This document shows, one piece after another, positions 24,102 to 32,714 of a DNA stretch of 64,000 bases. Below the pieces are notes generated by a model. That model saw only the letters and a list, made by a program, of their open reading frames with translations, made no database searches and was not told the origin of the DNA. This DNA is from Spirosoma sp. 48-14 (GTDB lineage Bacteria > Bacteroidota > Bacteroidia > Cytophagales > Spirosomataceae): contig NZ_MKUD01000010.1 of assembly GCF_001898575.1 (NCBI RefSeq), positions 62,001 to 126,000 of the forward strand, written 5' to 3'. Position 1 is the first letter of the stretch, and every line of letters begins with the position of its first letter. Made by a program: the position numbers and the translations under genes.

Positions 24102-24392
24102 TTAGGCCGAAATACGCTTCTTCTTGACCGCTTTCTTTTCGAGTCGCTTTTTGTAAAGACCGATCGCATCAGCTACGGACAGACGGGTGGAGCGTACAAT
24201 AGAGCGGATTCGTCGTTTATGATTTACCTCGACCTGATAGGTTTTTTCGGGAAGAATTTTCGCTTTGGTCAGATCAAAGGGAAAGCGTGGGTCGTACTGG
24301 GTGACCGCTTCCACGTGTACCGTTTCCTGAACCGACGGGAAAATTTCATTCCGTAGGTCTGCTCGGAGTTGCTTAGCTTTTTTGGCGCTCAT
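24102..24392 (-). CDS. Small basic protein, unknown
   Basis: A 96-residue, very basic protein (KKAKQLRADLRNE at the start, KKRLEKKAVKKKRISA at the end) with a central segment (RRIRSIVRSTRLSVADAIGLYKKRL). Charge suggests nucleic acid binding. It follows a hairpin terminator, so it may have its own promoter. Family unknown. Confidence 0.45.
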   Translation of the reverse strand: MSAKKAKQLRADLRNEIFPSVQETVHVEAVTQYDPRFPFDLTKAKILPEKTYQVEVNHKRRIRSIVRSTRLSVADAIGLYKKRLEKKAVKKKRISA

Positions 24393-24447
24393 GTGAATTG
24401 ATTATTAGTTAACTGTAAATTTTTAGGGCGGGGTAGGGTGAACAAAG

Positions 24448-24476
24448 AAGGCCAGCGGCAAAAGGCCCCTGGCCTT
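24448..24476. terminator. Hairpin near the excisionase-like gene
   Basis: AAGGCCAG pairs with CTGGCCTT, with a GGCCC-rich loop. The T-run (CTCCCTTTTT) follows on the plus strand, while the only gene that would use it is on the minus strand, so direction is uncertain. The gap 24393-24552 holds nothing else recognisable. Confidence 0.4.
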
Positions 24477-24552
24477 ACTCCCTTTTTATCCACACCATAG
24501 AGATAGCTAGGCTATTAACCTGGCTACAGCTTCCCCTTTTATTGGGCAAGAG

Positions 24553-24876
24553 TTACATGGCTTTCGCCTTTTTCTTGCGTGTTGAATGCAGCACGGTCGA
24601 TACATCCACCGGACTGCCAGAATTTAAATACGCCAGCAGCTCAGGCTTATAGAAATAGAGCCGGCCGTGCCGCTTCTGGTGAGGGATCTGGCTAATGTTC
24701 TGATACACCGTTCCGGGCGCAATGCCCAGTACTTTGGCGGCTCCTTCCACGTCCAATGGCAAATTCTCGTCCACCGCCGAAGCCGACTGGAACGCCTGAA
24801 CGAGGCCGATCAGGTGGTTTACCAGCCCTTCCATTCGGTTAAGCTGGGCCTGTAATTCGTCGAACGGGTTAGTCAT
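24553..24876 (-). CDS. Excisionase-type helix-turn-helix protein
   Basis: A 107-residue protein with an N-terminal coiled coil and a MerR/excisionase-type HTH: LDVEGAAKVLGIAPGTVYQNISQIPHQKRHGRLYFYKPELLAYLNSG (about 42-89), closed by a basic tail. This pattern is the HTH_17 family, which includes Xis recombination directionality factors. The gene lies in the early lytic operon, so it may act with the integrase at 31214, but the two are far apart. Confidence 0.7.
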   Translation of the reverse strand: MTNPFDELQAQLNRMEGLVNHLIGLVQAFQSASAVDENLPLDVEGAAKVLGIAPGTVYQNISQIPHQKRHGRLYFYKPELLAYLNSGSPVDVSTVLHSTRKKKAKAM

Positions 24877-25055
24877 GGCTGGCGCAGGATTTGGGTAATC
24901 TTTTGAATGCTCGATTGACTCAGTCCGTATTTCTGGGCCAGATGGCTCAGCACGGCCGTTTTCATGCTTCCTTTTCGGATCTGGCGCTGGTATTGGGCGA
25001 TGATCGCTTCGTTGCGTTTTTCTTTTTGCTGGCGGGCGGGGGTGAGAAAAGGCAT
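24873..25055 (-). CDS. Small HTH-like protein
   Basis: A 60-residue protein with a C-terminal helix-turn-helix-like stretch (VLSHLAQKYGLSQSSIQKITQILRQ). It overlaps the following excisionase-like gene by 4 nt. Probably a small DNA-binding regulator in the immunity region. Exact family unknown. Confidence 0.5.
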   Translation of the reverse strand: MPFLTPARQQKEKRNEAIIAQYQRQIRKGSMKTAVLSHLAQKYGLSQSSIQKITQILRQP

Positions 25056-25067
25056 AACAGTCGAAGG

Positions 25068-25838
25068 TTAGGCGTTGGCGGTCGGCAAACCCAGCCGGAC
25101 AGCGGTTAGGCTCGTTGACTGGATCAGTTTTCTATTCAGCGTGCGGTGAATAAACTCGCGCCCTTTTTCGGTCCACACCAAATAGTGTTTGGTTTGAGGC
25201 TTGCCTGCACTGTCGGTATAAGCGTGGGTTTTCAGATGTGCGTAGTCCTTATCGACGTGGACGGAATAGAGCACCCACGTGCCGCGCTGTTTGTACTGCA
25301 CACCTGCCATGTGCAGGTGTTTGTTGAGTTTAATGGCACTCATGCCCAGTTCCTGCGCAATAACCGTCGTGGTCAGTTCGGTCGTAGAGGAAAGAACCGC
25401 ATCGGCGTATAGGGCCTTTGGGCGTAACGCTTCGTTTTCTGCCAGAAGAAGCTCTTTCTGTTCGACCTCCACTAAAAGCGCTTGCAGGGCTTCCTTATAG
25501 GTTTGGGGCAGGGAAGGGGCTTCTGCCGTTTTTGCCACAACTAAATCTTCTGCCCAATCTCGAAAGCGTTTAGCTCGGTCTGATTTGATAAAAAAACCAA
25601 GTCGAACCACACCCCGTTTTGTCCACCACGTTTCGGCTTGATTTCCAACGGCGTTAGGATTCCTAACGCTGACGAAATGCTTTCCTTCAATCAATTCATC
25701 TGTGTGAACAGACTTATGATAACGGATATTCCCATCATCAACGCCGAATCCAGCAGCTACCTCAGCGGTTGTCAATGCCCATTCATGCACAGCATGAGGG
25801 CGAACGTTTAGGGCTATTTCGTCGAATTGAAGTTGCAT
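25068..25838 (-). CDS. Phage antirepressor (KilAC domain)
   Basis: A 256-residue protein. The N-terminal part (about 20-95, HYHKS-like region with KHFVSVRNPN and WTKRGVVRLGFFIKSDRAKRFRDWAE) resembles BRO/ORF6N-type DNA-binding domains. A Leu/Glu coiled coil precedes a C-terminal KilAC/ANT domain with TTVIAQELGMSAIKLNKHLHMAGVQYKQRGTWVLY and YLVWTEKGREFIHR. Such proteins counter the repressor during induction. It lies 4 nt from the Cro-like gene. Confidence 0.85.
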   Translation of the reverse strand: MQLQFDEIALNVRPHAVHEWALTTAEVAAGFGVDDGNIRYHKSVHTDELIEGKHFVSVRNPNAVGNQAETWWTKRGVVRLGFFIKSDRAKRFRDWAEDLVVAKTAEAPSLPQTYKEALQALLVEVEQKELLLAENEALRPKALYADAVLSSTTELTTTVIAQELGMSAIKLNKHLHMAGVQYKQRGTWVLYSVHVDKDYAHLKTHAYTDSAGKPQTKHYLVWTEKGREFIHRTLNRKLIQSTSLTAVRLGLPTANA

Positions 25839-25842
25839 AGAC

Positions 25843-26091
25843 TTAAGCAGTTAAAGGTTGGGCATAAGGATCGTACGACTCCATCCAATCAACTTCAGCC
25901 TCAAAAAGCGAGGTAAATCCATTCATTTTGTTACGAAATGTTCCAGCTGTGACATGATGGGCCTCACAGAATGATTTTTGAGCTACTTGCCGTTGGGTAT
26001 GATTCAACCGTTCATATGCCGATCTGAACCGCGAGCGTAGGCTTTTTGACCGCTTGCTCATCTGCCTTGGATTATTATCTTTGCTTGTCAT
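25843..26091 (-). CDS. Cro-like early regulator
   Basis: An 82-residue basic protein, the first minus-strand gene divergent from the repressor, with a helical segment (HTQRQVAQKSFCEAHHVTAGTFRNKMNG) typical of a helix-turn-helix. Position in the switch region suggests a Cro-type competitor for the operators at 26086-26209. Homology is not obvious. Confidence 0.5.
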   Translation of the reverse strand: MTSKDNNPRQMSKRSKSLRSRFRSAYERLNHTQRQVAQKSFCEAHHVTAGTFRNKMNGFTSLFEAEVDWMESYDPYAQPLTA

Positions 26092-26209
26092 ACGTTTGTC
26101 ATTTCACTGTCAAGCGTTGTCATTACATTGACATGTGCAAATGTAATTACATTTTATATCGTGTCAATGCATTATGGAAAATTTTTTTGATGAAGTAATT
26201 ACAATGTCA
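26086..26209. promoter_or_regulatory. Immunity operator region between Cro-like and repressor genes
   Basis: TGTCA recurs at 26086, 26097, 26108 and 26118, with TGACA at 26129, a spacing of 10-11 bp along one face of the helix. A 16-bp perfect palindrome, AAATGTAATTACATTT, lies at 26139-26154. Further copies, TGTCA at 26162 and GTAATTACAATGTCA ending at 26209, extend into the repressor's 5' end. This is a multi-site operator for the S24 repressor and/or Cro-like protein. Confidence 0.7.
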
Positions 26210-26887
26210 ATACACGAAGGCAAATGGCTTAAGAAAACGCTACGCCAGAGAGGTATCAAGCAGGAGGATTTTGCATCCGACTTAGGACTTTCGCGCAATC
26301 AATTGATTGTACTCATGAAGGAAAGTCCCTTCAGCAAGCGGTACCGAGGTGAAATGTTGGCAAAACTTGGTTTGTCAGAAGAGGAGTTTGATAGAATAGC
26401 GCAGTTGGAACATGATGAACCAGATGATGAAACCGAACCTGAGTTTCATTCGCCATATAATGCCAAGCATAAGGGGAGTAGCTCGAAGCTAAACATGTGG
26501 TGGGTACCAGCCAAAGCAGAAGCTGGGTTCATCAGAGGTTTTGCAAAACGAGTATTTCCCAGTATGATTCAACGAGGTAGTATGCCCTTTATTCAGGGTG
26601 AATGTTTTGGTTTTGAAATAGAAGGCTTTTCAATGTTTCCAACCTATTTACCTGGAACATACATTGTTTGTACAATGCTGGAAGATGCGAGTTGGCTTAA
26701 GAAGGGGAAAGTCTATGTCTTTCAAACGCACGATGGATTGATTATTAAATTTTTTGAGCGCATTGAAAAAGGATTGATTTATACGCGCGCCGATAACAAT
26801 AATTTCAATCCTGTCCAGCCGATTCCAGTAGAAGAAATTGTGCAGTTATATAATATAGAATTTGATATGAATCGACCGAAACATTAA
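26174..26887 (+). CDS. CI-type repressor with S24 (LexA-like) peptidase domain
   Basis: A 237-residue protein: N-terminal HTH (about 15-50, WLKKTLRQRGIKQEDFASDLGLSRNQL), a linker, an Ala-Gly bond at A117-G118 in VPAKAEAGF as the likely self-cleavage site, then S24 peptidase with Ser153 in GFSMFPTYLPGTYIVC and Lys192 in GLIIKFFE. RecA-stimulated self-cleavage would induce the phage. An internal ATG at 26204 would shorten it by 10 residues; the first start is kept because it lies next to the operator region. Confidence 0.85.
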   Translation: MENFFDEVITMSIHEGKWLKKTLRQRGIKQEDFASDLGLSRNQLIVLMKESPFSKRYRGEMLAKLGLSEEEFDRIAQLEHDEPDDETEPEFHSPYNAKHKGSSSKLNMWWVPAKAEAGFIRGFAKRVFPSMIQRGSMPFIQGECFGFEIEGFSMFPTYLPGTYIVCTMLEDASWLKKGKVYVFQTHDGLIIKFFERIEKGLIYTRADNNNFNPVQPIPVEEIVQLYNIEFDMNRPKH

Positions 26888-26918
26888 CATAGAAAACCTA
26901 CACCGTAACCTTCCTGAT

Positions 26919-27482
26919 ATGAAAAACACCTTTACTTTTTTATTGGTCATACCCCTGCTTTTAAACTGCGAACCTTCTAAAGAGCAACTATGCTCAAAAA
27001 TGGATGATAGCATTCGAAAGCATTATGAGGACATGGCTTTTAAGGCTAATATCCCTTTAAAAATATTTGATATAAAAACAGTTGATTTTAAAATGGTGGG
27101 TCAGGACAAAGTAGACTCTCTTACCCATGATCGATATAGTAATATGATGAATGCTTTTCATCAAGCTTTCTTAGCAACTAATGAGGTTGCAAAATCTAAA
27201 ATTGAATTAATGAAGCTTGGTGGAGAAATAAATGGAAAAGCTTCTGAGTATGATAAAAATAGAGTAGATGAATCTTTAGCCAAATTAAAGGAGCTTAGCG
27301 ATTCTGTAAATTATTATGTGCGCTTAGATTCTCTATTAGAAATAAAGATGAAGGCTCGAAAAGACGATCCTAAAATCTATTATTTCTCAAAGACATTTAC
27401 AAAACTGACTGCTGATAATAAGAACACATTAGACACTCTCTATTATGTGCTTAACAAAGATTTCAAAATAATTACACATTAA
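26919..27482 (+). CDS. Lipoprotein, lysogenic cargo
   Basis: A 187-residue protein with a lipobox ending LLLNC (Cys18) after a hydrophobic signal, then a Lys/Asp-rich helical domain. It lies between repressor and integrase, the usual place for genes expressed in the lysogen. Base composition is visibly more A/T-rich than the neighbouring phage genes, a sign of different origin. Function unknown. Confidence 0.6.
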   Translation: MKNTFTFLLVIPLLLNCEPSKEQLCSKMDDSIRKHYEDMAFKANIPLKIFDIKTVDFKMVGQDKVDSLTHDRYSNMMNAFHQAFLATNEVAKSKIELMKLGGEINGKASEYDKNRVDESLAKLKELSDSVNYYVRLDSLLEIKMKARKDDPKIYYFSKTFTKLTADNKNTLDTLYYVLNKDFKIITH

Positions 27483-27511
27483 TTTTCTCCACCCTCAATC
27501 CTTCCTGAAAA

Positions 27512-28060
27512 ATGAAATGGACTTATACATTCCTTGTATTGGCTGTCCTATTAACGGGCTGCGGTCGCTTTATCCCTACTGAAATTGAGTCGAATAAACT
27601 CCTTGGTATTATACCGATACAATATGGCAAAGGTAGTTACCAGGCAACCCAGCAGGTAAGAGCCAGTCGGGAGGATATATTTCGTCAAGCCCGCCGGTGG
27701 GCCGCATTTCATGTGCCTGATCCTTCGGCTGCACTTTCAATCAGTGATAATATGCTGGGCGACATTATCACCTATGGATCAATTGCCAGTGTTTCGCTTC
27801 AGGAGAAACGCCTTTACGTGAATCTGCCCAGCGTTCAGTATTCAGCAAGCATCGAATGCTATGACAATGCTTACCGGGTAACGCTAACTAATTTTGTCAT
27901 GCAGGGGCAGCCTACACCTCATCCAATTGAGGTCCGCAATACCGATATAAGTAAAAAGCGGGCCCGACTTCAATACGAAGCGATTGATCAAAAAGTGATA
28001 ACTATTCTGGAAAGTATTGACGGATTTATTCGCTCAGAAGTAGCAAGCGTGCCAAGATAA
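27512..28060 (+). CDS. DUF4468-like lipoprotein
   Basis: A 182-residue protein with lipobox LLTGC (Cys17) and a domain with YKxATxxVRASREDIFRQARRWAA and YSASIECYDNAYRVTLTNFVM, resembling DUF4468 (TBP-like fold), a family frequent in Bacteroidota lipoproteins. It lies 29 nt after the previous lipoprotein gene. Outer membrane localisation is likely. Molecular role unknown. Confidence 0.6.
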   Translation: MKWTYTFLVLAVLLTGCGRFIPTEIESNKLLGIIPIQYGKGSYQATQQVRASREDIFRQARRWAAFHVPDPSAALSISDNMLGDIITYGSIASVSLQEKRLYVNLPSVQYSASIECYDNAYRVTLTNFVMQGQPTPHPIEVRNTDISKKRARLQYEAIDQKVITILESIDGFIRSEVASVPR

Positions 28061-28110
28061 TCCCAGTCTTAAACGAGTGATTTTGTACACAGCCTCAACT
28101 CTTCCTGTCC

Positions 28111-30054
28111 ATGAAAAACCTGTTTACTTTTTTAAGTATCATCATATCTTTTCCTATCGTTGCCCAGAATAACTATGTAGCGACATCACCTAACTCGGCT
28201 ATACCGGGTAATAATAACGTTTTAGTTGGGCCTAATTCTGGTACTGCCATCACAACGGCTGGGTACAATGTCTTTTTGGGTGCTGGGACTGGTTCTAATA
28301 CGACTAGTGGAGAAGGCAATGTGTTTATTGGCTATACTACCGGACGCAGCAATATATCTGGAGCGTACAACACCTTTGTAGGGCTTGGGTCCGGTACGCA
28401 CAATGTAAGTGGTTACCAGAATACCTTTCTTGGAAATAATACAGGTGTTTGGAATACTGCTACTGGTAATACGTTTATTGGGGCCGTTTCGGGTAACTTA
28501 AATTCTACGGGTGGAGGCAATTCATTTCTTGGCGCTTATTCTGGCTATGTTAACACGACAGGAAATAACAATACGTTTCTGGGTAGTTATGCCGGCACTA
28601 ATAATGAAACAGCCTCCGATAATACCTTTGTTGGCACCGAATCTGGCAAAGCAAATTCTACCGGTTTTAGTAACGTTTTTATTGGTTCAGCTTCGGGTAA
28701 ATCCAACACCACTGGAAATTCAAATATCTTTTTAGGTCATAACAGTGGCATGGCCAATACCACAGGAGGGAGTAATATTTTTGCTGGCGAACAGGCTGGT
28801 TACTCCAATACAAGTGGAGGGGGAAATATCTATCTGGGTAATAGTAGCGGAATCAGTAATACAGCTGGTAACAGCAATGTTTTTATTGGTGGTAGTTCAG
28901 GCTATAATAACCAGGCGAATTATAACATTTTTATTGGCCTCGCTGCGGGGGCCAGCTTTGAGCCGCCACCTAATACGACATCTGCCGATCCTACTGGATA
29001 TGCCAATACGATGATAGGCTATAAATCCGGCCAATTCAATCAATCAGGTGCATTCAATACATTTTTAGGTAATGGTACAGGGGCACGAAATACATCAGGC
29101 TCTTATAATACATTTTTAGGGTCAGGAGCCGGTGGTGAGGGCGATGGCGTATTTAAAGGTTTATTTATGACGACAGGTATACGAAATACCTTCGTGGGTA
29201 ATGCCAGTGGCTATTTTATTAAAACAGGCAATGCCAATGTAGCCGTTGGCTCTCAAGCTTCTTTTAATAATCAGTACGGTAATTATAATGTAACTGTTGG
29301 GGATTCTTCTGGATTTAAAAGCGTAACTTCTAATAATGTCTATGTAGGGAGTAAGGCTGGCTTCAACAATTTTACAGGAGGAAATAATACATTCCTAGGG
29401 TTCAAAGCAGGCTACAATAGTACAGGTTCTAACAACATCATCATCGGCCCTTCTTCTGGTACCGCAATCTCTACAGGTGACGATAATGTGTTGATGGGCT
29501 ACAACGCCCAGGCCATCGATGGCCTACAAAATGCCATCGCCATCGGTTCCAACTCCCGCGTAGCTGTCAGCAACGCTATGATCTTAGGCAATGGGGTGAA
29601 CGTGGGCATCGGTACCTCAGCACCCACGGCCCGGCTGGAAGTGGTCAGCGATAAACCCGATCAAAGTGGCTTAAAGCTATCGAGCCTAACAGATAATAGT
29701 CGAACGACTCATCAGAGTGATCAGTTTCTAACGGTCGATGGCCAGGGCAACGTCGTCAAGGCCCGATACCAGCTCCGCATTCAGGATCCGGCCCAGTGGA
29801 GTGATAAGGTCTTTACGCCTGGCTATTCGCTCAAGTCACTGCCTGCTATCGAACGTTATGTACAGCAGAACGGGCATTTGCCGGATGTACCATCGGCCGA
29901 GGAGGTAGCCAGTAAAGGGGTGGATCTGGTCAAGATGAATGCGCTCCTGCTTCAGAAGATCGAGGAGCTGACGCTGCATGCGATTGAGCAGGAGAAGCGT
30001 CTGGAAAAACAACAGGCACAATTAGATCAATTACTAAAAACCTCTAATAAGTAA
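28111..30054 (+). CDS. Secreted surface protein with 17-residue NTFLG repeats
   Basis: A 647-residue protein with a signal peptide (about 1-18). Residues about 45-440 contain some 20 repeats of about 17 residues of the form NTFLGxxSGxxNTTGxx, like the head roll of trimeric autotransporter adhesins. After about residue 490 comes VGIGTSAPTARLEV and a C-terminal module with GYSLKSLPAIERYVQQNGHLPDVPSAEEV and a coiled coil (LLQKIEELTLHAIEQEKRLEKQ), common in Bacteroidota surface proteins and tail-fibre-type chaperone domains. It is lysogenic cargo that may change the host surface. Confidence 0.75.
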   Translation: MKNLFTFLSIIISFPIVAQNNYVATSPNSAIPGNNNVLVGPNSGTAITTAGYNVFLGAGTGSNTTSGEGNVFIGYTTGRSNISGAYNTFVGLGSGTHNVSGYQNTFLGNNTGVWNTATGNTFIGAVSGNLNSTGGGNSFLGAYSGYVNTTGNNNTFLGSYAGTNNETASDNTFVGTESGKANSTGFSNVFIGSASGKSNTTGNSNIFLGHNSGMANTTGGSNIFAGEQAGYSNTSGGGNIYLGNSSGISNTAGNSNVFIGGSSGYNNQANYNIFIGLAAGASFEPPPNTTSADPTGYANTMIGYKSGQFNQSGAFNTFLGNGTGARNTSGSYNTFLGSGAGGEGDGVFKGLFMTTGIRNTFVGNASGYFIKTGNANVAVGSQASFNNQYGNYNVTVGDSSGFKSVTSNNVYVGSKAGFNNFTGGNNTFLGFKAGYNSTGSNNIIIGPSSGTAISTGDDNVLMGYNAQAIDGLQNAIAIGSNSRVAVSNAMILGNGVNVGIGTSAPTARLEVVSDKPDQSGLKLSSLTDNSRTTHQSDQFLTVDGQGNVVKARYQLRIQDPAQWSDKVFTPGYSLKSLPAIERYVQQNGHLPDVPSAEEVASKGVDLVKMNALLLQKIEELTLHAIEQEKRLEKQQAQLDQLLKTSNK

Positions 30055-30185
30055 GCTTTTAAAAACCACCGCTTAGTAAAGTGGGGTTGACAATAATCAG
30101 CTTATAAGTAGATTTGAATACCCATATCCTTACGTTATAAATCCTCTTTTACAGGGAGTTGCAAGCTACTATGCTATTTAATTCG

Positions 30186-30193
30186 TATATTTG
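30186..30193 (+). promoter_or_regulatory. -7 promoter box TATATTTG
   Basis: An exact TAnnTTTG match, 36 nt upstream of the start codon at 30230. The -33 element is not clear. Together with the 175-bp gap after the surface-protein gene it suggests a separate transcript for the two small membrane-protein genes. Confidence 0.45.
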
Positions 30194-30229
30194 CGCCCCC
30201 TTTTAACTTACACCATTAAAGGGAAAATA

Positions 30230-30505
30230 ATGATTCAACCTGAAACCCCAACTGTAACAACACCTTCAAAATTAGATATACCCACATTTGCAGACTTAGT
30301 TACCTATTATGGACCTTATTTAGGCCTGATTATTGCACTGATCATTGTTATCTTGATCCTTCAATATGTTTGGTTCAAACGGGTACTTAAGGCAAATGCA
30401 GAAGAAATTAAGCGGCTTGTTGATCATGAAAAAGAACTGAGTACGCGGCTCATGCACTTCATTGATCAAAGGATCGGTTTTAAACCACCGAAGCCTCACC
30501 GGTAA
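30230..30505 (+). CDS. Small membrane protein
   Basis: The ATG at 30230 gives 91 residues with one long hydrophobic helix (about 28-50) and a Lys/Arg-rich cytoplasmic helix (VLKANAEEIKRLVDHEKELSTRLMHFIDQRIG). An upstream start at 30191 would fall on the promoter box and is unlikely. Function unknown. Confidence 0.55.
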   Translation: MIQPETPTVTTPSKLDIPTFADLVTYYGPYLGLIIALIIVILILQYVWFKRVLKANAEEIKRLVDHEKELSTRLMHFIDQRIGFKPPKPHR

Positions 30506-30562
30506 TAACAAACCGATAGAAGCCCACGTTTATAATAAAATGTCCACTCAAATAGTAGAGAT

Positions 30563-31153
30563 ATGCTAACAACCGAATCCATTGTCCTGCTGGTATTGCT
30601 TCTTGGATTGCTGTTGACGTTGGCGATTCAAATTAGAAGTACGTTGCAAATTGAAAAGCATAACCTGGTATTGTACAGGCTTCGCGCTACCCATGATGAG
30701 GTATTTCTTACCTTAGTTGACAATGTTGATAATGAATCGCTTTCAAGGGAAGAAAAGCTGGAAATGAGAGTAACTATTGAAAAACTTGAAATTATGACTA
30801 GGTTTTTTAATAAGGCTAAAGAGCGATTTACTTTTAAAAATCTGTCTCAACTTTTGTTTGCCAAAAACAATTCTCCTTATGTAGAAACTGACATTCAACA
30901 ACTAAGCCCTGAAATTATAAAGGTAAGAAAGACTGTTACAGGGGCATTGTTATTTGCCTTTGAGCGCTATATTCCTTTTTACTTTTTTCGACTAGTGATG
31001 AAACTTTTTACTCTGGCCAGCCAGTTGCTTTTTCTTTTCGGAGTAAAACAGATTTCGAGTAAGTATGAAAAGCTAAAGGAATATAAAAAGGTATTTGAGA
31101 TATATAAAAATGTAAATAAAAAATACCATCAGTACGAGTTATGTGAAATCTAA
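30563..31153 (+). CDS. Membrane protein with cytosolic coiled region
   Basis: A 196-residue protein: an N-terminal transmembrane helix (5-25), a charged region, and a second hydrophobic hairpin near residues 128-165 (GALLFAFERYIPFYFFRLVMKLFTLASQLLFLFG). A/T-rich like the other cargo genes. It ends just before a terminator shared with the integrase gene. Exclusion or defence function is conceivable but unsupported. Confidence 0.5.
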   Translation: MLTTESIVLLVLLLGLLLTLAIQIRSTLQIEKHNLVLYRLRATHDEVFLTLVDNVDNESLSREEKLEMRVTIEKLEIMTRFFNKAKERFTFKNLSQLLFAKNNSPYVETDIQQLSPEIIKVRKTVTGALLFAFERYIPFYFFRLVMKLFTLASQLLFLFGVKQISSKYEKLKEYKKVFEIYKNVNKKYHQYELCEI

Positions 31154-31167
31154 AAGATGATTTCACT

Positions 31168-31195
31168 AAAAAGCCCAGATGAATCTGGGCTTTTT
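31168..31195. terminator. Strong bidirectional terminator between cargo and integrase
   Basis: AAAAAGCCCAGA pairs with TCTGGGCTTTTT around a TGAA tetraloop, with a T-run on both strands. It ends transcription of the convergent genes at 30563 (+) and 31214 (-). Confidence 0.85.
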
Positions 31196-31213
31196 AGTTT
31201 TAACGATTTGTTA

Positions 31214-32554
31214 TTACAGCAAATTACTCAAATACTTCCGCGTCTGCTCATCCTCAAAACTGCCCAGGTAGTCCTCCGTTGTTTTGAGGCTGGTATGTCC
31301 CAGCGACTGCGAAATAAACGCCACCGGCGCTTCGGAGCGTAGTAGAATCGTCGCAAAGGAATGGCGGGCGGCATAGGTGTTGACCTCTTCCTGAATCCCA
31401 AGCGCCTGGGCTACCCGGGCCATGTACTTGTTGGTCTGTTTGACCAGCTGCTTAATGACCGCCTTTTTGCGCCGGGCGTCCATGTCATCATTCAGGTAGG
31501 GAAACAGATAATCCATCGGACCCCGGCTTTTATTGCCCCATTCATCGAGAATAGCAAGGCTCTGGGGAAACAGCTTACAAACGACCTTGATCTGTTTGGC
31601 CCGGCTGGTACGGGTCGTCTTTTGGCGCACAAACGTCAGTTCTTCCGACTCCAGATTGACATCCTTCCAGCGAAGCCGAAATATATCCGACAGGTTCATA
31701 CCGTTACACAGGTACGAAAACACCCAAAAACACTTGCTCCGCTGCTCAGTGGTGCCTTCCAGAGTGGGATAGGCGATAATGTCCAGAATCCGCTGTTTGG
31801 TCAGCGACTTCTTCACGTTGATCGTTGCCGGTACCGTGTAGCCTTCCTTGGTGAACGGATAGGCATCGGCCGGGATCTGTTTGTTCTGAATGGCGTCGTT
31901 AAAGATGGCCCGCAGATTACGGGTATACATGCTGATGGTCGTCAAACCGGCCGGGGTAGGGGTCCCTTTGGGTGAGCGGGGTGCTTTTCCGAATTGCAGC
32001 ATCCAGTTTTCGTACCGATACAAAAAATCGGGCGTGATATGATGAAGCAGAAGCACAGGAGAATCGCCCAGCAAACCCCGCCGATCGGCGGGCGAGAGCG
32101 AATCGATAAACCGCTCGAAGGACCGGGCCGAGGACTTATAGTTATCACTGTTGCCGATTTGGTCCGCAGCTTCAAATTCGGCAGCCTTGGCCCGCATCTG
32201 GGAAATGACGTCCGTTTTATTGATTAGTACCGGCCCCTCGCTCTGCCAGGCGGCTTTAAAGCCAGCAATGGAAAAGGGGCGAAGCTGCTGGGCCAGAAGT
32301 CTGGCTTTCTCAATATGTGGGCTCAGCAGGTCATAGACCGCCTGGGCTTCGGCCGACAAAGCGATTCGTTTGGCAGGATTGTCAAACCTGGTCACCAGCC
32401 GCTCGTACAGGGCCGGTTTGACCACAACACCCTCTTTGATCGGAAAGGCAATGCGCTGGCGGATATTCTGATACGAAACCCGTAGCTTTACACTGTAAAG
32501 ACCCTCCCTGGTGGGATTAAAGGCGAGGTTGAGCGAGGGGATATTGGGGTTCAT
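31214..32554 (-). CDS. Tyrosine recombinase, phage integrase
   Basis: A 446-residue Bacteroidota-type integrase: N-terminal arm-binding domain, SAM-like core-binding domain (about 135-235) and catalytic domain. Catalytic region marks are NGMNLSDIFRLRWKDV (first Arg), NTYAARHSFATILLRS (second Arg), QSLGHTSLKTTEDYL (His and nucleophile Tyr). It lies next to the tRNA-Arg attachment site, and both are at the right prophage end. No frameshift; should be active. Confidence 0.92.
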   Translation of the reverse strand: MNPNIPSLNLAFNPTREGLYSVKLRVSYQNIRQRIAFPIKEGVVVKPALYERLVTRFDNPAKRIALSAEAQAVYDLLSPHIEKARLLAQQLRPFSIAGFKAAWQSEGPVLINKTDVISQMRAKAAEFEAADQIGNSDNYKSSARSFERFIDSLSPADRRGLLGDSPVLLLHHITPDFLYRYENWMLQFGKAPRSPKGTPTPAGLTTISMYTRNLRAIFNDAIQNKQIPADAYPFTKEGYTVPATINVKKSLTKQRILDIIAYPTLEGTTEQRSKCFWVFSYLCNGMNLSDIFRLRWKDVNLESEELTFVRQKTTRTSRAKQIKVVCKLFPQSLAILDEWGNKSRGPMDYLFPYLNDDMDARRKKAVIKQLVKQTNKYMARVAQALGIQEEVNTYAARHSFATILLRSEAPVAFISQSLGHTSLKTTEDYLGSFEDEQTRKYLSNLL

Positions 32555-32640
32555 GACTAGTGAAAAAATGGCCCAAAGAATGGCCCGAAACTAGTCAAAT
32601 AGCAGCAAATAACAGCAAAATAGTTTTATTAAAAATGGAT
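32555..32640. repeat. Candidate integrase arm sites
   Basis: Short direct repeats: ACTAGT twice, AATGGCCC twice (12 bp apart), and CAGCAAAT/CAGCAAAA (11 bp apart). They lie between the integrase start and the att core and fit arm-type binding sites of a tyrosine integrase. Function inferred from location. Confidence 0.45.
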
Positions 32641-32714
32641 AATAATTGGCTAATTATCTGTTAGTTGTCAAGTATCGTAAAACAGGCGGGTAAGGGTATG
32701 GAATCGTATCCGCG

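Noticed and set aside
28240..29470. CRISPR-like or satellite repeat
   Set aside because: The 51-bp periodicity is in frame and encodes a 17-residue protein repeat.
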